Source: Oceanobacillus halotolerans (GTDB taxonomy: Bacteria; Bacillota; Bacilli; Bacillales; Amphibacillaceae). Taken from it: a DNA stretch of 64,000 nt. Positions 41,108-50,274 of the stretch are shown here, piece by piece (position 1 is the first letter of the stretch; every line of letters begins with the position of its first letter). Location of the stretch: NCBI RefSeq assembly GCF_010993955.1, contig NZ_WIXL01000001.1, forward strand, positions 401,235-465,234, in the 5' to 3' direction. A model generated the notes under the pieces. It did not search any database and had not been told where the DNA came from. It saw nothing but the letters and a program-made list of their open reading frames with translations. The position numbers and the translations under genes are program-made.

Positions 41108-41865
41108 TTTCTAAAAGAATGTTGCTTTCTAGTATGAAACGTCTTGCATATAAGATGTATTATGCGCAGCAATTTTAAACCGCTGATTTCCACTTCGGGA
41201 CAGTCGCTTTCACCACGGGCATAAGTGCGACATCTGTTCAAACTCTCTCTGTTCTTTTTCACAGTGTCTTCTTTACCGCAGGCACGGCCTCAGCCTCTTC
41301 TATAGAAAAGCGTAAGCGCCTTGGTCACACCCGATTAGAAAACTTGGCTTTTCGCCAAGTGGCGAAAGCCTTAGTTGCACTTATGCAGTAAGTTTTTTCT
41401 TATCTGCCAAGCTTAAGCCAAGCCTCGTGTGGCGGTTTTTGCCACAAAGAGGATTGACTTAAGACCTCGAGGGTGTAGGCGCTGTAGCTAGACATCGGAA
41501 GAAGATCACTTCCTGCTCAGGTCTTCGGACACGTGCTTTTCCTGCAGGAGTCGACTGTCCTTCGCTCCAATCAACGATCGTATTAGTAACAATAATGATA
41601 GGAATTATAATGCACAAATCAGCGAAGGAAATACACGAAGACTCCTGCGGGAGCAAAGGCATAGGTAAGACCCCTAAAGACGAGTAGCACGAGGAGGCTC
41701 ACCAGCCACCCGCGGTAAAGAAGACACTGTGAAACGACCAGTTGAACAGATGTCGCACTTATGCCCCTGGTGAAAGCGTAGTGTATTTCCGTAGCGGAAA
41801 TTATAGCTATAACTCTTAAAACACATCATACAGATTATGCGACGTAGAAAACAACAAAGTTAACA
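41108..41865. repeat. Palindromic MITE-like element with nested insert
   Basis: The left end contains TTTTCTAAAAGAATGTTGC and CATATAAGATGTATTATGCG. The right end reads ACATCATACAGATTATGCGA, then CGTAGAAAACAAC. Arms pair in inverted orientation: CACCACGGGCATAAGTGCGA near 41211 with TCGCACTTATGCCCCTGGTG near 41752, and CACAGTGTCTTCTTTACCGC with GCGGTAAAGAAGACACTGTG. There is no gene. The remaining bases to 41955 hold the promoter and AGGGGGA site of the sulfotransferase gene. Confidence 0.8.
41309..41508 (+). repeat. Nested short element, direct copy
   Basis: 41314-41427 equals the reverse complement of 4478-4591 with one mismatch. It also carries the GACTTAAGACCTCGAGGGTG and GTAGGCGC segments seen inverted at 4421-4450. 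It interrupts the left arm of the larger palindromic element. Confidence 0.7.
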
Positions 41866-41955
41866 AAAGAGCCCTCTATGTAAAAATGAACCTCCCACTA
41901 ACCCCTCTAAGATGATAAAATAATAACGATACATTACATTTCTAGGGGGATACAA

Positions 41956-43575
41956 ATGAATAAGGCAGGACTACTCGCAACCATCATCATGGTCATCGCG
42001 ATCATCACTATTACCATGACGATGGAAGATGAAACATTAACAAATGACGATCAGACAGATAATCAAACGATAAACCAATTAACAACCTATGATGAAAGAC
42101 GAATCAATGAGCAGCAAGAAATCGACGCCGAACGGAACGAGACCTACGAAAATGGGGATTATACAGTAGAAAACCCACTCATCACTGTGGATCCATATGG
42201 AGTGACCCCATTAACAGCACTCATCATGTTTGAAACAGAAGATCCAACACAGATCACCATCACTGTGGAAGGAAAAGATGATGAAGCAGATATTTCAAAA
42301 GAGTTCTCAGACTTCAACACCCAACACGAAATTCCTGTGCTCGGCTTGTATGCGGATTCCACCAACACCGTAACCGTCCAAGCGACAACAGAAGATGGGG
42401 ACACTCAAACTACTGAACTATCTATCCAAACAGAGGCATTGCCAGATGACTTTCTCACAACAGAGGTAGCCGAGGCAGACGCAACCAAAATGGAAGAAGG
42501 CTTAACCTTTATTGTGCCAAGTACCCGCTATGTGTATGGCGTGGATCATAATGCAGATGTCCGCTGGTATTCTACCTTGTGGAATTCACATGTCTTTAAA
42601 CGACTAGAGAACGGAAATATTCTCTACATTACCAAAGAAGAGGGACAAGACCAGTATAATGAGCTGTTAGAAATGGACATGCTTGGAAAAGTGGAAAACG
42701 CCTATCTCGTTCAACTAGAAAACTATGAGGATACCAATGTTGTGCACCATGATGTGATTGAATTACCAAATGGAAATCTATTAGCGACTACACACGATAC
42801 CAGTTCCGATTATATAGAAGATGAAATGACAGAAATTGATCGGGAAACAGGGGAAACTGTTCGTAATTTCAATTTCCGAGATATTTTCCCAGCATCCTTC
42901 TATGAGGACTATTACGGAGCTTCTGCTGCTGATGGTGATTGGTTCCACCAAAATGCGGTTTATCTTGATGAGACGGACAACACATTGCTCATTTCGAGTA
43001 GACATCAAGACTTAACAATGAAAATTGGCTATCCAGATGGCGAGATTAAATGGATTATGGCAGCACATGATAAATGGCCAGAGGAGTTCGAACAATATTT
43101 ACTAGAACCACAGGGTGACTCTCTTAAATTCCCGGCAGGACCACATGCCATCATGAACATTCCTGATCAAGATAATGACGAGGCTACCACTGACTATCTC
43201 TTGTTTGATAATAATATCGTGATTACAAGAGGAAACAAAGATGTCAGTGAGGAATTTAGCCGTGCAGTGCAATATCGTATTAACGATGAGGACATGGCAA
43301 TAGAAGAAGTATGGTCATTTGGGGAAGAACGTGGAACTAACTTTTACTCCAATATAGTTGGAGATGCAGATTTTCTACCAAACACTGCTAACCGCCTTAT
43401 TACGTCAGGCTATATAACAGTGGAGGCTGATGAAGACGCAAGAAATAGTAGAATTATCGAAGTAACAGATCAAAATCCAGCAGAAGTCGTCTATGAGATT
43501 ATCGTCTCAGACTTTGAGGAAGGAAGTCACCGACAAGCGTATCGAGCCGAGCGGATGAGGTTGTATGAGGAGTGA
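41956..43575 (+). CDS. Aryl-sulfate sulfotransferase (AssT-like)
   Basis: A 539-residue exported enzyme of the arylsulfotransferase family, which in characterised members transfers sulfate between phenolic compounds without PAPS. An N-terminal membrane anchor (residues 4-22) and an acidic linker are followed by a beta-rich N domain (VTPLTALIMFETEDPTQITI) and a six-bladed propeller. Candidate active-site histidines are in NVVHHDVIELPNGNLLATTH, DWFHQNAV, SRHQDLTMKI and GPHAIMN; the family uses a transient sulfo-histidine. AGGGGGA supports the ATG. It stands next to a TagO-type gene, but a link to wall polymers is not shown. Confidence 0.85.
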   Translation: MNKAGLLATIIMVIAIITITMTMEDETLTNDDQTDNQTINQLTTYDERRINEQQEIDAERNETYENGDYTVENPLITVDPYGVTPLTALIMFETEDPTQITITVEGKDDEADISKEFSDFNTQHEIPVLGLYADSTNTVTVQATTEDGDTQTTELSIQTEALPDDFLTTEVAEADATKMEEGLTFIVPSTRYVYGVDHNADVRWYSTLWNSHVFKRLENGNILYITKEEGQDQYNELLEMDMLGKVENAYLVQLENYEDTNVVHHDVIELPNGNLLATTHDTSSDYIEDEMTEIDRETGETVRNFNFRDIFPASFYEDYYGASAADGDWFHQNAVYLDETDNTLLISSRHQDLTMKIGYPDGEIKWIMAAHDKWPEEFEQYLLEPQGDSLKFPAGPHAIMNIPDQDNDEATTDYLLFDNNIVITRGNKDVSEEFSRAVQYRINDEDMAIEEVWSFGEERGTNFYSNIVGDADFLPNTANRLITSGYITVEADEDARNSRIIEVTDQNPAEVVYEIIVSDFEEGSHRQAYRAERMRLYEE

Positions 43576-43768
43576 CGTACCAATAAATATGCCTTTGCCA
43601 CGATTTCTTCATAGATCACCCTAATATTGTATTGATTTTATGGCAAAAATATATATAATAAAATAGAATGACCCTATATATAAATGAAACAATGAAACTT
43701 TTTTAATAATGGAACGCCCAATAAATAAGTATATAGATTTGAAATGGGAACGTATTAGGGGGATTAAA

Positions 43769-44821
43769 ATGCTGTATGTAGCTCTAGTGATTGCTTTTAT
43801 AGCAGCATTAAGCATCACACCTTTTGTGAAAAAGCTAGCTATAAAAATTGGAGCAGTGGACCAACCAAATAATCGAAAAGTCCATAAAAAGATTATGCCC
43901 CGTTTAGGCGGTCTAGCCATTTTTATCAGTTTTCTGATTGGAGTACTCGTTTTCCTTCCAGAAACAATCAAAGCTTGGCCGATTTTAGTGGGAGGTATTT
44001 TGATCGTCGCAATTGGAATGCTCGATGATCTTTATGAACTAACGGCAAAGGCAAAATTCACAGGACAAGTTGTCGCAGCACTCGTTACCGTACTTGGTGG
44101 TGTGCAAATTGAATTTATGACACTACCATTTGGGGAGCGAATTGAATTTGGACTTATCGGGATCCCGATTACGATACTTTGGATCGTTGGTGTGACCAAC
44201 GCAATCAACCTAATCGATGGCCTAGATGGGCTGGCAGCAGGTGTATCCTCTATTGTTCTATTAACGATTTCTGCAATGGCCATTTCGATGGGGAATATGC
44301 TAATTGCTCTAATTGGCTTTATTTTATTAGGTAGTACCTTAGGATTTCTTGTATACAACTTCCATCCAGCGAAAATCTTTATGGGTGATACAGGATCCTT
44401 GTTTTTAGGCTACATGGTTAGTGTACTAGCTGTCATGGGTCTATTTAAGAATGTTGCCGTGTTCTCGTTAATTGTGCCAATTATAATCCTTGGGGTACCA
44501 ATCCTTGATACGACACTCGCAATTATTCGTCGTATTATCCATAAAAAGCCGCTATCTGCACCAGATAAATCACATTTACATCATTGCTTAATTCAATTAG
44601 GCTTTAGCCATCGTCAAACGGTCATTTTGATCTACGCATTGAGCAGTTTGTTTAGTATAGCAGCAGTTCTATTCACCCGTGCCACTGTATGGGGATCTAC
44701 GTTTCTACTAATTGCGATCTTGATCGTGATAGAACTCGTTGTCGAAATCACAGGTATTGTCGGTAAAAATTATCGTCCAATAATGAAGTTAGCAAAAAGG
44801 GTTAGTTCTCCCACGCGGTAA
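43769..44821 (+). CDS. Undecaprenyl-phosphate sugar-1-phosphate transferase, TagO/WecA type (copy 2)
   Basis: About 350 residues, the same family as the enzyme at 21461 and clearly similar along its length: [66 protein letters not shown] and [17 protein letters not shown]. It should start the lipid-linked secondary wall polymer by loading HexNAc-1-phosphate on undecaprenyl phosphate. The frame is open from 43709, but AGGGGGA points to the ATG at 43769. It converges on the csaB operon, sharing a terminator, and its closeness makes it the better candidate for the S-layer polymer. Confidence 0.93.
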   Translation: MLYVALVIAFIAALSITPFVKKLAIKIGAVDQPNNRKVHKKIMPRLGGLAIFISFLIGVLVFLPETIKAWPILVGGILIVAIGMLDDLYELTAKAKFTGQVVAALVTVLGGVQIEFMTLPFGERIEFGLIGIPITILWIVGVTNAINLIDGLDGLAAGVSSIVLLTISAMAISMGNMLIALIGFILLGSTLGFLVYNFHPAKIFMGDTGSLFLGYMVSVLAVMGLFKNVAVFSLIVPIIILGVPILDTTLAIIRRIIHKKPLSAPDKSHLHHCLIQLGFSHRQTVILIYALSSLFSIAAVLFTRATVWGSTFLLIAILIVIELVVEITGIVGKNYRPIMKLAKRVSSPTR

Positions 44822-44840
44822 TGGGAAACTAACCCTTTTT
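44794..44840. terminator. Bidirectional terminator between tagO-type gene and csaB
   Basis: AAAAAGGGTTAGTT and AACTAACCCTTTTT pair over 14 bp; an internal CCC/GGG pair closes the loop. A and T runs on both sides suit both directions. Confidence 0.9.
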
Positions 44841-45920
44841 TTATTTAGCATTTAGTGTTTTGATCGCAAGTGCTGCCGTGTCTTGTGCACCTTGTCGTAA
44901 CGCAGTAACTAACCTTTTCAGCGAATCGAGTTGAGCATATTCGGTTGCTAAAAGCTCCATCGCACTGATAGTTAGTGAATCACCACTCCAGTCCTCTTTT
45001 TCCACGTGTCCTGCAACTGGCAATGAGCATATATTTGCAAAAGCATCTATTTTAGGATCATAGGATAGTGCCACAAATGGTGTATAGCTAATTGCTGAGA
45101 AAATAAGTGAGTGTAGACGCATTCCAATCAATAAATTTGATTCACTGATAACTGCTATTTTCTCTTCAATCGAAGCTTCTCCTGGTGCAATGAAGCTTTT
45201 TGCATGCATATAAGATGCTGTTTTCCTCGAAACTTTCTCATCGATCTTTCCATGCATAGGGATAAAGACAATAGCGTATCCTTTCTGTGCAAGCTGATCT
45301 AAACTTTGTGCAATCTTTTCCAGATAGGGAACAGATGATGACCAATCCCTTACACTTACCGTGATAAAGTCACTTGACAATTCCTGTCCGTTTAACCAAC
45401 TACTAGTAAAAGAATGATTATCCAGTCCGATGACGGGATCAGGAACTACTTGGATGACTTTTTTCACCCCAATAGTCGTTAGCAGGGCCTTAGAATCCTC
45501 ATCTCGAACGGTAATCCCGTGAACCTTATTTAAGGTAGTACGCACCATCCATCTACTTAGAGGCTTATTAAACGGTCCCATCCCTTGTGCATAAATAAAT
45601 ACTGGCTTTTTATACCACTTTGCAATCTTTATGATCCCTGTATAGTATGGGATTGTTTTCATCCCTGTTTCATCCTGTAAAAGACTGCCACCCCCACTAA
45701 TGAGACCATCACTTTGGCTGATGATACGACGAACCTCATTTAAACGCCAGCGATTGACAGCTTTTACCTGATAGGCATTTTGTGTATGGTTAGGGTTATT
45801 CGAAAGCACCGTAATGTCGATGTCAGGCTGTATTTTCCGCAAGCTTTGAATGATGGATAATAAGATGGCTTCGTCCCCGACATTATCGAAACCATAATAT
45901 CCAGATAAAACGACATGCAT
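44841..45920 (-). CDS. csaB: Polysaccharide pyruvyl transferase CsaB
   Basis: A 359-residue enzyme that adds a pyruvate ketal to the secondary wall polymer. In Bacillus anthracis this modification is what SLH domains bind, and CsaB is required for S-layer attachment. Visible features: VVLSGYYGFDNVGDEAILLS at the N-terminus, DGLISGGGSLLQDETG, the YAQGMGPFNKPLSR loop, TVRDEDSKALL and NLLIGMRLHSLIFSAI near the C-terminus. It is the last gene of a four-gene minus-strand operon; its ATG follows the preceding stop directly. The two SLH proteins encoded just beyond the operon are its logical beneficiaries. Confidence 0.95.
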   Translation of the reverse strand: MHVVLSGYYGFDNVGDEAILLSIIQSLRKIQPDIDITVLSNNPNHTQNAYQVKAVNRWRLNEVRRIISQSDGLISGGGSLLQDETGMKTIPYYTGIIKIAKWYKKPVFIYAQGMGPFNKPLSRWMVRTTLNKVHGITVRDEDSKALLTTIGVKKVIQVVPDPVIGLDNHSFTSSWLNGQELSSDFITVSVRDWSSSVPYLEKIAQSLDQLAQKGYAIVFIPMHGKIDEKVSRKTASYMHAKSFIAPGEASIEEKIAVISESNLLIGMRLHSLIFSAISYTPFVALSYDPKIDAFANICSLPVAGHVEKEDWSGDSLTISAMELLATEYAQLDSLKRLVTALRQGAQDTAALAIKTLNAK

Positions 45921-47813
45921 TTACGATGACCTCACTTTAATTCGTTTTGAGATGTATTGATAAATTACGTTATATAGATAAATGAGTATTAAGCCAATGA
46001 TATACCCAATAATTAGGCTATAAACTGTTCTTAGAATTGAAATATATAATGGAATGTGTAAATGGGTAAATGTATTAACAATTGACAAAAACCCAATAGA
46101 ACCTAAGATTAGCAGTAGTTTCCCCCATATATTTTTAATTGGTATCAAGTAAAGACCTAACATGTATAATGGAAATCCGATTAAGAACTCTTTTGTCCTT
46201 GGTCGAACATATAAATATTCTTCTAACTTTTGTCGAACAATTATCTCCAACTCACTAACCATTCCAGCGTTGCCTGTACGACTTATATAATAATACCCTA
46301 TCAATCCTGCAATAAATATAACAGCTAAATGCCAGTATCTAATAGGCATATTCATATATCGTTTTAGTACTTTTCCATTAGCAAGTGCTAGACCTTGTCT
46401 CCAGAGTAAATATAGTGCTAAAAGTACGATTGGCAGACTATAAACAACCTTTACACCTCTAAATTGCTCAAACCCAGTAAGAAACGCATTTCCATTTAAC
46501 AGACCTACCACAATCATAATTCCTACAATACTAATACCTATAGCTTTTACATACTGTTTGGTTATCTGTATGACAGTGTTTATATGATGATTTGTAGAAG
46601 CTACTATCGCTAAAACAGGTGTCACTACTGCAATAATTAAGGCAAAGCCCTGTAATAAAATAAGCTGCTGTGTGAACAAATAAGCTATTGCTACTAGTCC
46701 CATAAAGATAAGAACAGCACTACTTAGTTTGGTGCTTGTTGTCATATAATTTGTTCCAAGATATGTAAATAAAATACCAGCTGATAGAAGGACAAGTTGA
46801 ATCCAAACAGGTACATCAATAGGTTGAAAAGGTTTTGCTGTTCCGATAGTAAATTGATTTGGCATTTCTATTTGAACCGTTCGGATAAATTCAGCTGCAC
46901 CTTCTATACTAGCTTTTGGCTCTGTTTTCTCCAAATGTAAAAAGATCGATCGTATATTTCGTTCTTTAACAGCTCGGGTGATTCGATCTACGTTTTCTTC
47001 AAAGGTATCGTTATTCAAATTAATACTGTGGAGACGAACCACATCATAATTTGTAGTGTTTGCAATGGTAGTAAGACCTTTTTGGTTCATAAATTCAATG
47101 GTATAGAATTGGTAGCCGATCCCATGTAACTCCTCTGCCCATGTTGTTACTTTCCCCGTATCGGAGTGTCCAATAACCTCCATTCCAGAGAATAAAATCT
47201 TGGAGCCATTCTCATCATATGCCTCCCTTAGGTCTTGTACCAATTGTTTATTCCTGTCACTATCTTCGTTTTTTAAACGGACAACATACTCGAGTCCATG
47301 TTGCTGAACTTGATCAATGGTTCCTTCATCATATCCTAACTGTGCATGCAGACTAGGATCCTCTTCCTCTGGAAAAAAATAAAGAGGTAAATCACCAATA
47401 TGCTTTTCACGAACAGTAAAGTGAGATTGGATAATGTCATCATAGTATGATTCCGTTGGGATGGTTGTATAGAATCCATCTTCTTCCAAATCCACATTAT
47501 GCTCTTGGTCCGTGAATAAGAGAGCATCCTCTAGTTGACTTTTGGTTAATACATCAAGTTTATCCTGATCATCTAGGCTATTTAAGGTAATCGGGTTTAA
47601 ACTAACAGTTGTTAATCCTGCCTCTTTTAATGTGTGGAGTGCCGTATCAATGGTTAGCTCCCCATTTATTGCTACTTCTTCAATTTCGTGATAAGGAAGC
47701 ACCATTTCATACGTATTATTCTCTGTTTCTGTAGTCCATCGATCATATAGGCCTGGTAGTGAAATGATAAGGAGTACGATGATAGCTCCCCATATCCAGT
47801 ACTGTTTTTTCAC
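45921..47813 (-). CDS. DUF5693-type membrane protein of the wall-polymer operon
   Basis: About 630 residues. One N-terminal membrane helix (WIWGAIIVLLIISLPGLYDR) is followed by an extracytoplasmic domain of about 330 residues with a TIM-barrel-like strand pattern (LKEAGLTTVSLNPITLNSLD, RSIFLHLEKTEPK). The C-terminal half has eight or more membrane helices. Proteins of this type regularly accompany csaB in Bacilli; their function is unknown. The frame extends to 47993 inside the flippase gene, but GTG at 47813 with AAAGGCGG upstream is the likely start. A role in polymer polymerisation or export is inferred from the operon. Confidence 0.8.
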   Translation of the reverse strand: MKKQYWIWGAIIVLLIISLPGLYDRWTTETENNTYEMVLPYHEIEEVAINGELTIDTALHTLKEAGLTTVSLNPITLNSLDDQDKLDVLTKSQLEDALLFTDQEHNVDLEEDGFYTTIPTESYYDDIIQSHFTVREKHIGDLPLYFFPEEEDPSLHAQLGYDEGTIDQVQQHGLEYVVRLKNEDSDRNKQLVQDLREAYDENGSKILFSGMEVIGHSDTGKVTTWAEELHGIGYQFYTIEFMNQKGLTTIANTTNYDVVRLHSINLNNDTFEENVDRITRAVKERNIRSIFLHLEKTEPKASIEGAAEFIRTVQIEMPNQFTIGTAKPFQPIDVPVWIQLVLLSAGILFTYLGTNYMTTSTKLSSAVLIFMGLVAIAYLFTQQLILLQGFALIIAVVTPVLAIVASTNHHINTVIQITKQYVKAIGISIVGIMIVVGLLNGNAFLTGFEQFRGVKVVYSLPIVLLALYLLWRQGLALANGKVLKRYMNMPIRYWHLAVIFIAGLIGYYYISRTGNAGMVSELEIIVRQKLEEYLYVRPRTKEFLIGFPLYMLGLYLIPIKNIWGKLLLILGSIGFLSIVNTFTHLHIPLYISILRTVYSLIIGYIIGLILIYLYNVIYQYISKRIKVRSS

Positions 47814-47848
47814 GTTACTTCCGCCTTTCTGTCTATTTTCCGTTACGC

Positions 47849-49405
47849 TTATTTTAGTATTTTGCCAATAACAGGGAATTCTTTTAGTGTAGCTTTGTCT
47901 ATTACTTTCATCATAAACAACTGTAGGAAGTAAAGAACTGCGCCTAGAAGAATAGCAAAAATGATATACAAAATTGCCTGTATTCTTGTCCATTCCTCCA
48001 AATGGAAGAACAACGTAGGAACTCCAATAAACGCACCCATTGTAATAGAGGCAAATACCATTTTAAGGTAGTCCCTATTGATGAAAGTAAACGTTATCCG
48101 TTGGAAGATATAGAAGCTATTAATGATAAATAATAGCATATAAATCAGCAAGGTTGATAAGGCAGCACCTTCTAATCCAAACCATTGAATAAAAAATATG
48201 TTGGAGAATATCTTCAACATAACACCAACCACGATGATCCTTGCTGCTTTATTTGCCAAATTTAATCCTTGTAAAATGCCTGTCCCGACAATTGTAAAGG
48301 ATGTAAATACCGAACTAATACCGATAATAGCAAGGACCCAGCTCCCTTCAAAATCGGTAAATAATGCTAGGTTTAAGGGGAGGGTTAAGGCAAATAGCCC
48401 TAATGCAGCGGGCCAGGAAATCATGTGTGTCATGGTATGTGTCTGATTAATAATCGCTCTCGATCCATCATCATCCTGTTGATCTAGCTTTTTCGTTACT
48501 AAGGGAATAAGTGGTAGAATAATGGAAGTGGCAAATACGGTTGCGATTTGGACTAAAGCAAGTCCTCTTCCGTATATCCCATACAAATACGTAATATTAT
48601 TCGAATCCACCCCTGTTGATCGTAATGCATAGGAAATAGTAAACGAATCGACAAAATTGATTAGTGCCATTGTAATTGTTCCAAATGCGATTGGAATGGA
48701 TACAGTTAATATTTTTTTACTCCATGTTTTAAATACACGGAAGGAATATCCCGTTTCGCGTTTTACGTTTAACGGGGAACGGTTATAGCGAATACGTAAA
48801 TAAATTAGAGAAGCGATTGCACCGACAATGGAGCCTCCCATGACACCACCAGCAACAACGGCATCTGTATATCCTTGGATCACAAAGTAATAGGCTATTC
48901 CTAGAATCAGTACCACTCGTATAAACTGTTCAATCACTTGTGAAATAGCAGTAGGCCGCATATCTTCATACCCTTGAAAGAAGCCTCGATACACAGCCAT
49001 ATAAGGAGCAATCAGTAGTGTTGCAGCCACTACAATTAGTGCTAATCTCGTTTCTGTACCACCTAAAGCTTGTGCAATAGGATTAGAAAAGCCATAGATG
49101 AGACTAAAACTGACTAATCCAAGCAAAAGACCTAAGATACTGGCTGTTTTGTAAATATTACTAATTGCTATAGTATCATTTGTCACCCTTGCTTCTGCAA
49201 TTAGCTTAGAAATGGCGATGGGAATACCTGCAACAGATAATATAAGTGCAACCATATAGACGGGATAGACTAAACTAAAGATCCCTAATACTTCATCTCC
49301 GGCAATATTTTGTAGTGGAATTCGAAAAATACTACCTAATACTTTTGAGAGTAACGTAGCAATCGTTAAAATAAGTGTGCTTTTAACAAAAGTGGACTTA
49401 CTCAT
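47849..49405 (-). CDS. Polysaccharide flippase, SpoVB/Wzx (MOP) family
   Basis: A 518-residue protein with 14 predicted membrane helices. The family opening is clear: TFVKSTLILTIATLLSKVLG, then SIFRIPLQNIAGDEVLGIFS, followed by the PIAISKLIAEA and YRGFFQGYEDMRPTAISQVI signatures. It should flip undecaprenyl-linked wall-polymer units to the outer face. Its ATGA overlaps the tagA stop. The stop is 35 bases before the start of the DUF5693-type gene. Confidence 0.9.
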   Translation of the reverse strand: MSKSTFVKSTLILTIATLLSKVLGSIFRIPLQNIAGDEVLGIFSLVYPVYMVALILSVAGIPIAISKLIAEARVTNDTIAISNIYKTASILGLLLGLVSFSLIYGFSNPIAQALGGTETRLALIVVAATLLIAPYMAVYRGFFQGYEDMRPTAISQVIEQFIRVVLILGIAYYFVIQGYTDAVVAGGVMGGSIVGAIASLIYLRIRYNRSPLNVKRETGYSFRVFKTWSKKILTVSIPIAFGTITMALINFVDSFTISYALRSTGVDSNNITYLYGIYGRGLALVQIATVFATSIILPLIPLVTKKLDQQDDDGSRAIINQTHTMTHMISWPAALGLFALTLPLNLALFTDFEGSWVLAIIGISSVFTSFTIVGTGILQGLNLANKAARIIVVGVMLKIFSNIFFIQWFGLEGAALSTLLIYMLLFIINSFYIFQRITFTFINRDYLKMVFASITMGAFIGVPTLFFHLEEWTRIQAILYIIFAILLGAVLYFLQLFMMKVIDKATLKEFPVIGKILK

Positions 49406-50136
49406 GAAGAAGGCCCCTTCATTTTTTGCTTTACAATATATAGGACAAAGCGAGGTAAAGCGAGCATACGCCTCCAGCGACTAGGCTGTTTCAGTAGCCG
49501 GTAAAACCATTCTAAATTTAATTTCTGCCAAAAGGCTGGTGCACGTTTGACGGTACCTGCTATAACATCAAAGCTACCTCCTACCCCTATAAAAACACCA
49601 TGTTTAAAAGAGTGCAGATTTTCTGCAATCCATTTTTCTTGTCTTGGTACACCTAATGCGACAAACGTAATATCTGGCTTTGCCGATTTTATCGATTCGG
49701 CTATATTATTATCTTCCCAGTTAAAGTATCCATTATGAGCCCCGACAATACGTATTCCCGGATAGTTGATTTCGATTTTAGTTTTGACAGTTTGTAATAC
49801 GTTCTCATGTGCACCTAATAGGAAAACATTATAGTGTTTTTCGTTTGCTAATGTTAATAGTTGTAACATGGTATCATAGCCTGTCACACGTTCAGGTAAG
49901 GGATTTTTTAATAAACCTGCCGCCTTTACAATGCCAATTCCATCAGCAGTAATATATGTAGCCTGATGGATGACATTCATAAATGCTGCATCATCTCGTG
50001 CAAGTATTACCATTTCCGGATTAGCTGTCACAACAAACGTTTTTTCTTTTTGTTGGATACGCTTGTCTAATAAGGAAACAAATTGTTGAAGGTTTGTATA
50101 TAGAAATGGGATACCCAATAGGTCTACCTGTTTCAT
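49402..50136 (-). CDS. tagA: WecG/TagA/CpsF-family glycosyltransferase
   Basis: A 244-residue peripheral enzyme that adds N-acetylmannosamine to lipid-linked N-acetylglucosamine, the second step after TagO. Motifs: VVTANPEMVILARDD, ADGIGIVKAAGLL, RVTGYDTMLQLL, FLLGAHENVL, VGAHNGYFNW and VALGVPRQEKWIAENLHSFK, followed by GVGGSFDVIAG. It begins the minus-strand operon tagA - flippase - DUF5693 - csaB, with AAAGGAGAA before the ATG. Only the sugar transferred is inferred from the family. Confidence 0.93.
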   Translation of the reverse strand: MKQVDLLGIPFLYTNLQQFVSLLDKRIQQKEKTFVVTANPEMVILARDDAAFMNVIHQATYITADGIGIVKAAGLLKNPLPERVTGYDTMLQLLTLANEKHYNVFLLGAHENVLQTVKTKIEINYPGIRIVGAHNGYFNWEDNNIAESIKSAKPDITFVALGVPRQEKWIAENLHSFKHGVFIGVGGSFDVIAGTVKRAPAFWQKLNLEWFYRLLKQPSRWRRMLALPRFVLYIVKQKMKGPSS

Positions 50137-50241
50137 AGGATGTTCTCCTTTAATTTAAATACTAGTATTGTTTAATTATATAACATATCAGGGAGGGAAC
50201 CAATAGTAGATATATTAAAAATAAAAAGGGATGCCATAAAT

Positions 50242-50270
50242 AACCCGTAGAGATAATTCTCTACGGGCTT
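50242..50270 (-). terminator. Terminator of the SLH-glucosaminidase gene
   Basis: CCCGTAGAGA and CTCTACGGG form a strong hairpin. On the minus strand it begins four bases after the stop codon and ends in TTATTTATGG. Confidence 0.8.
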
Positions 50271-50274
50271 CGTT

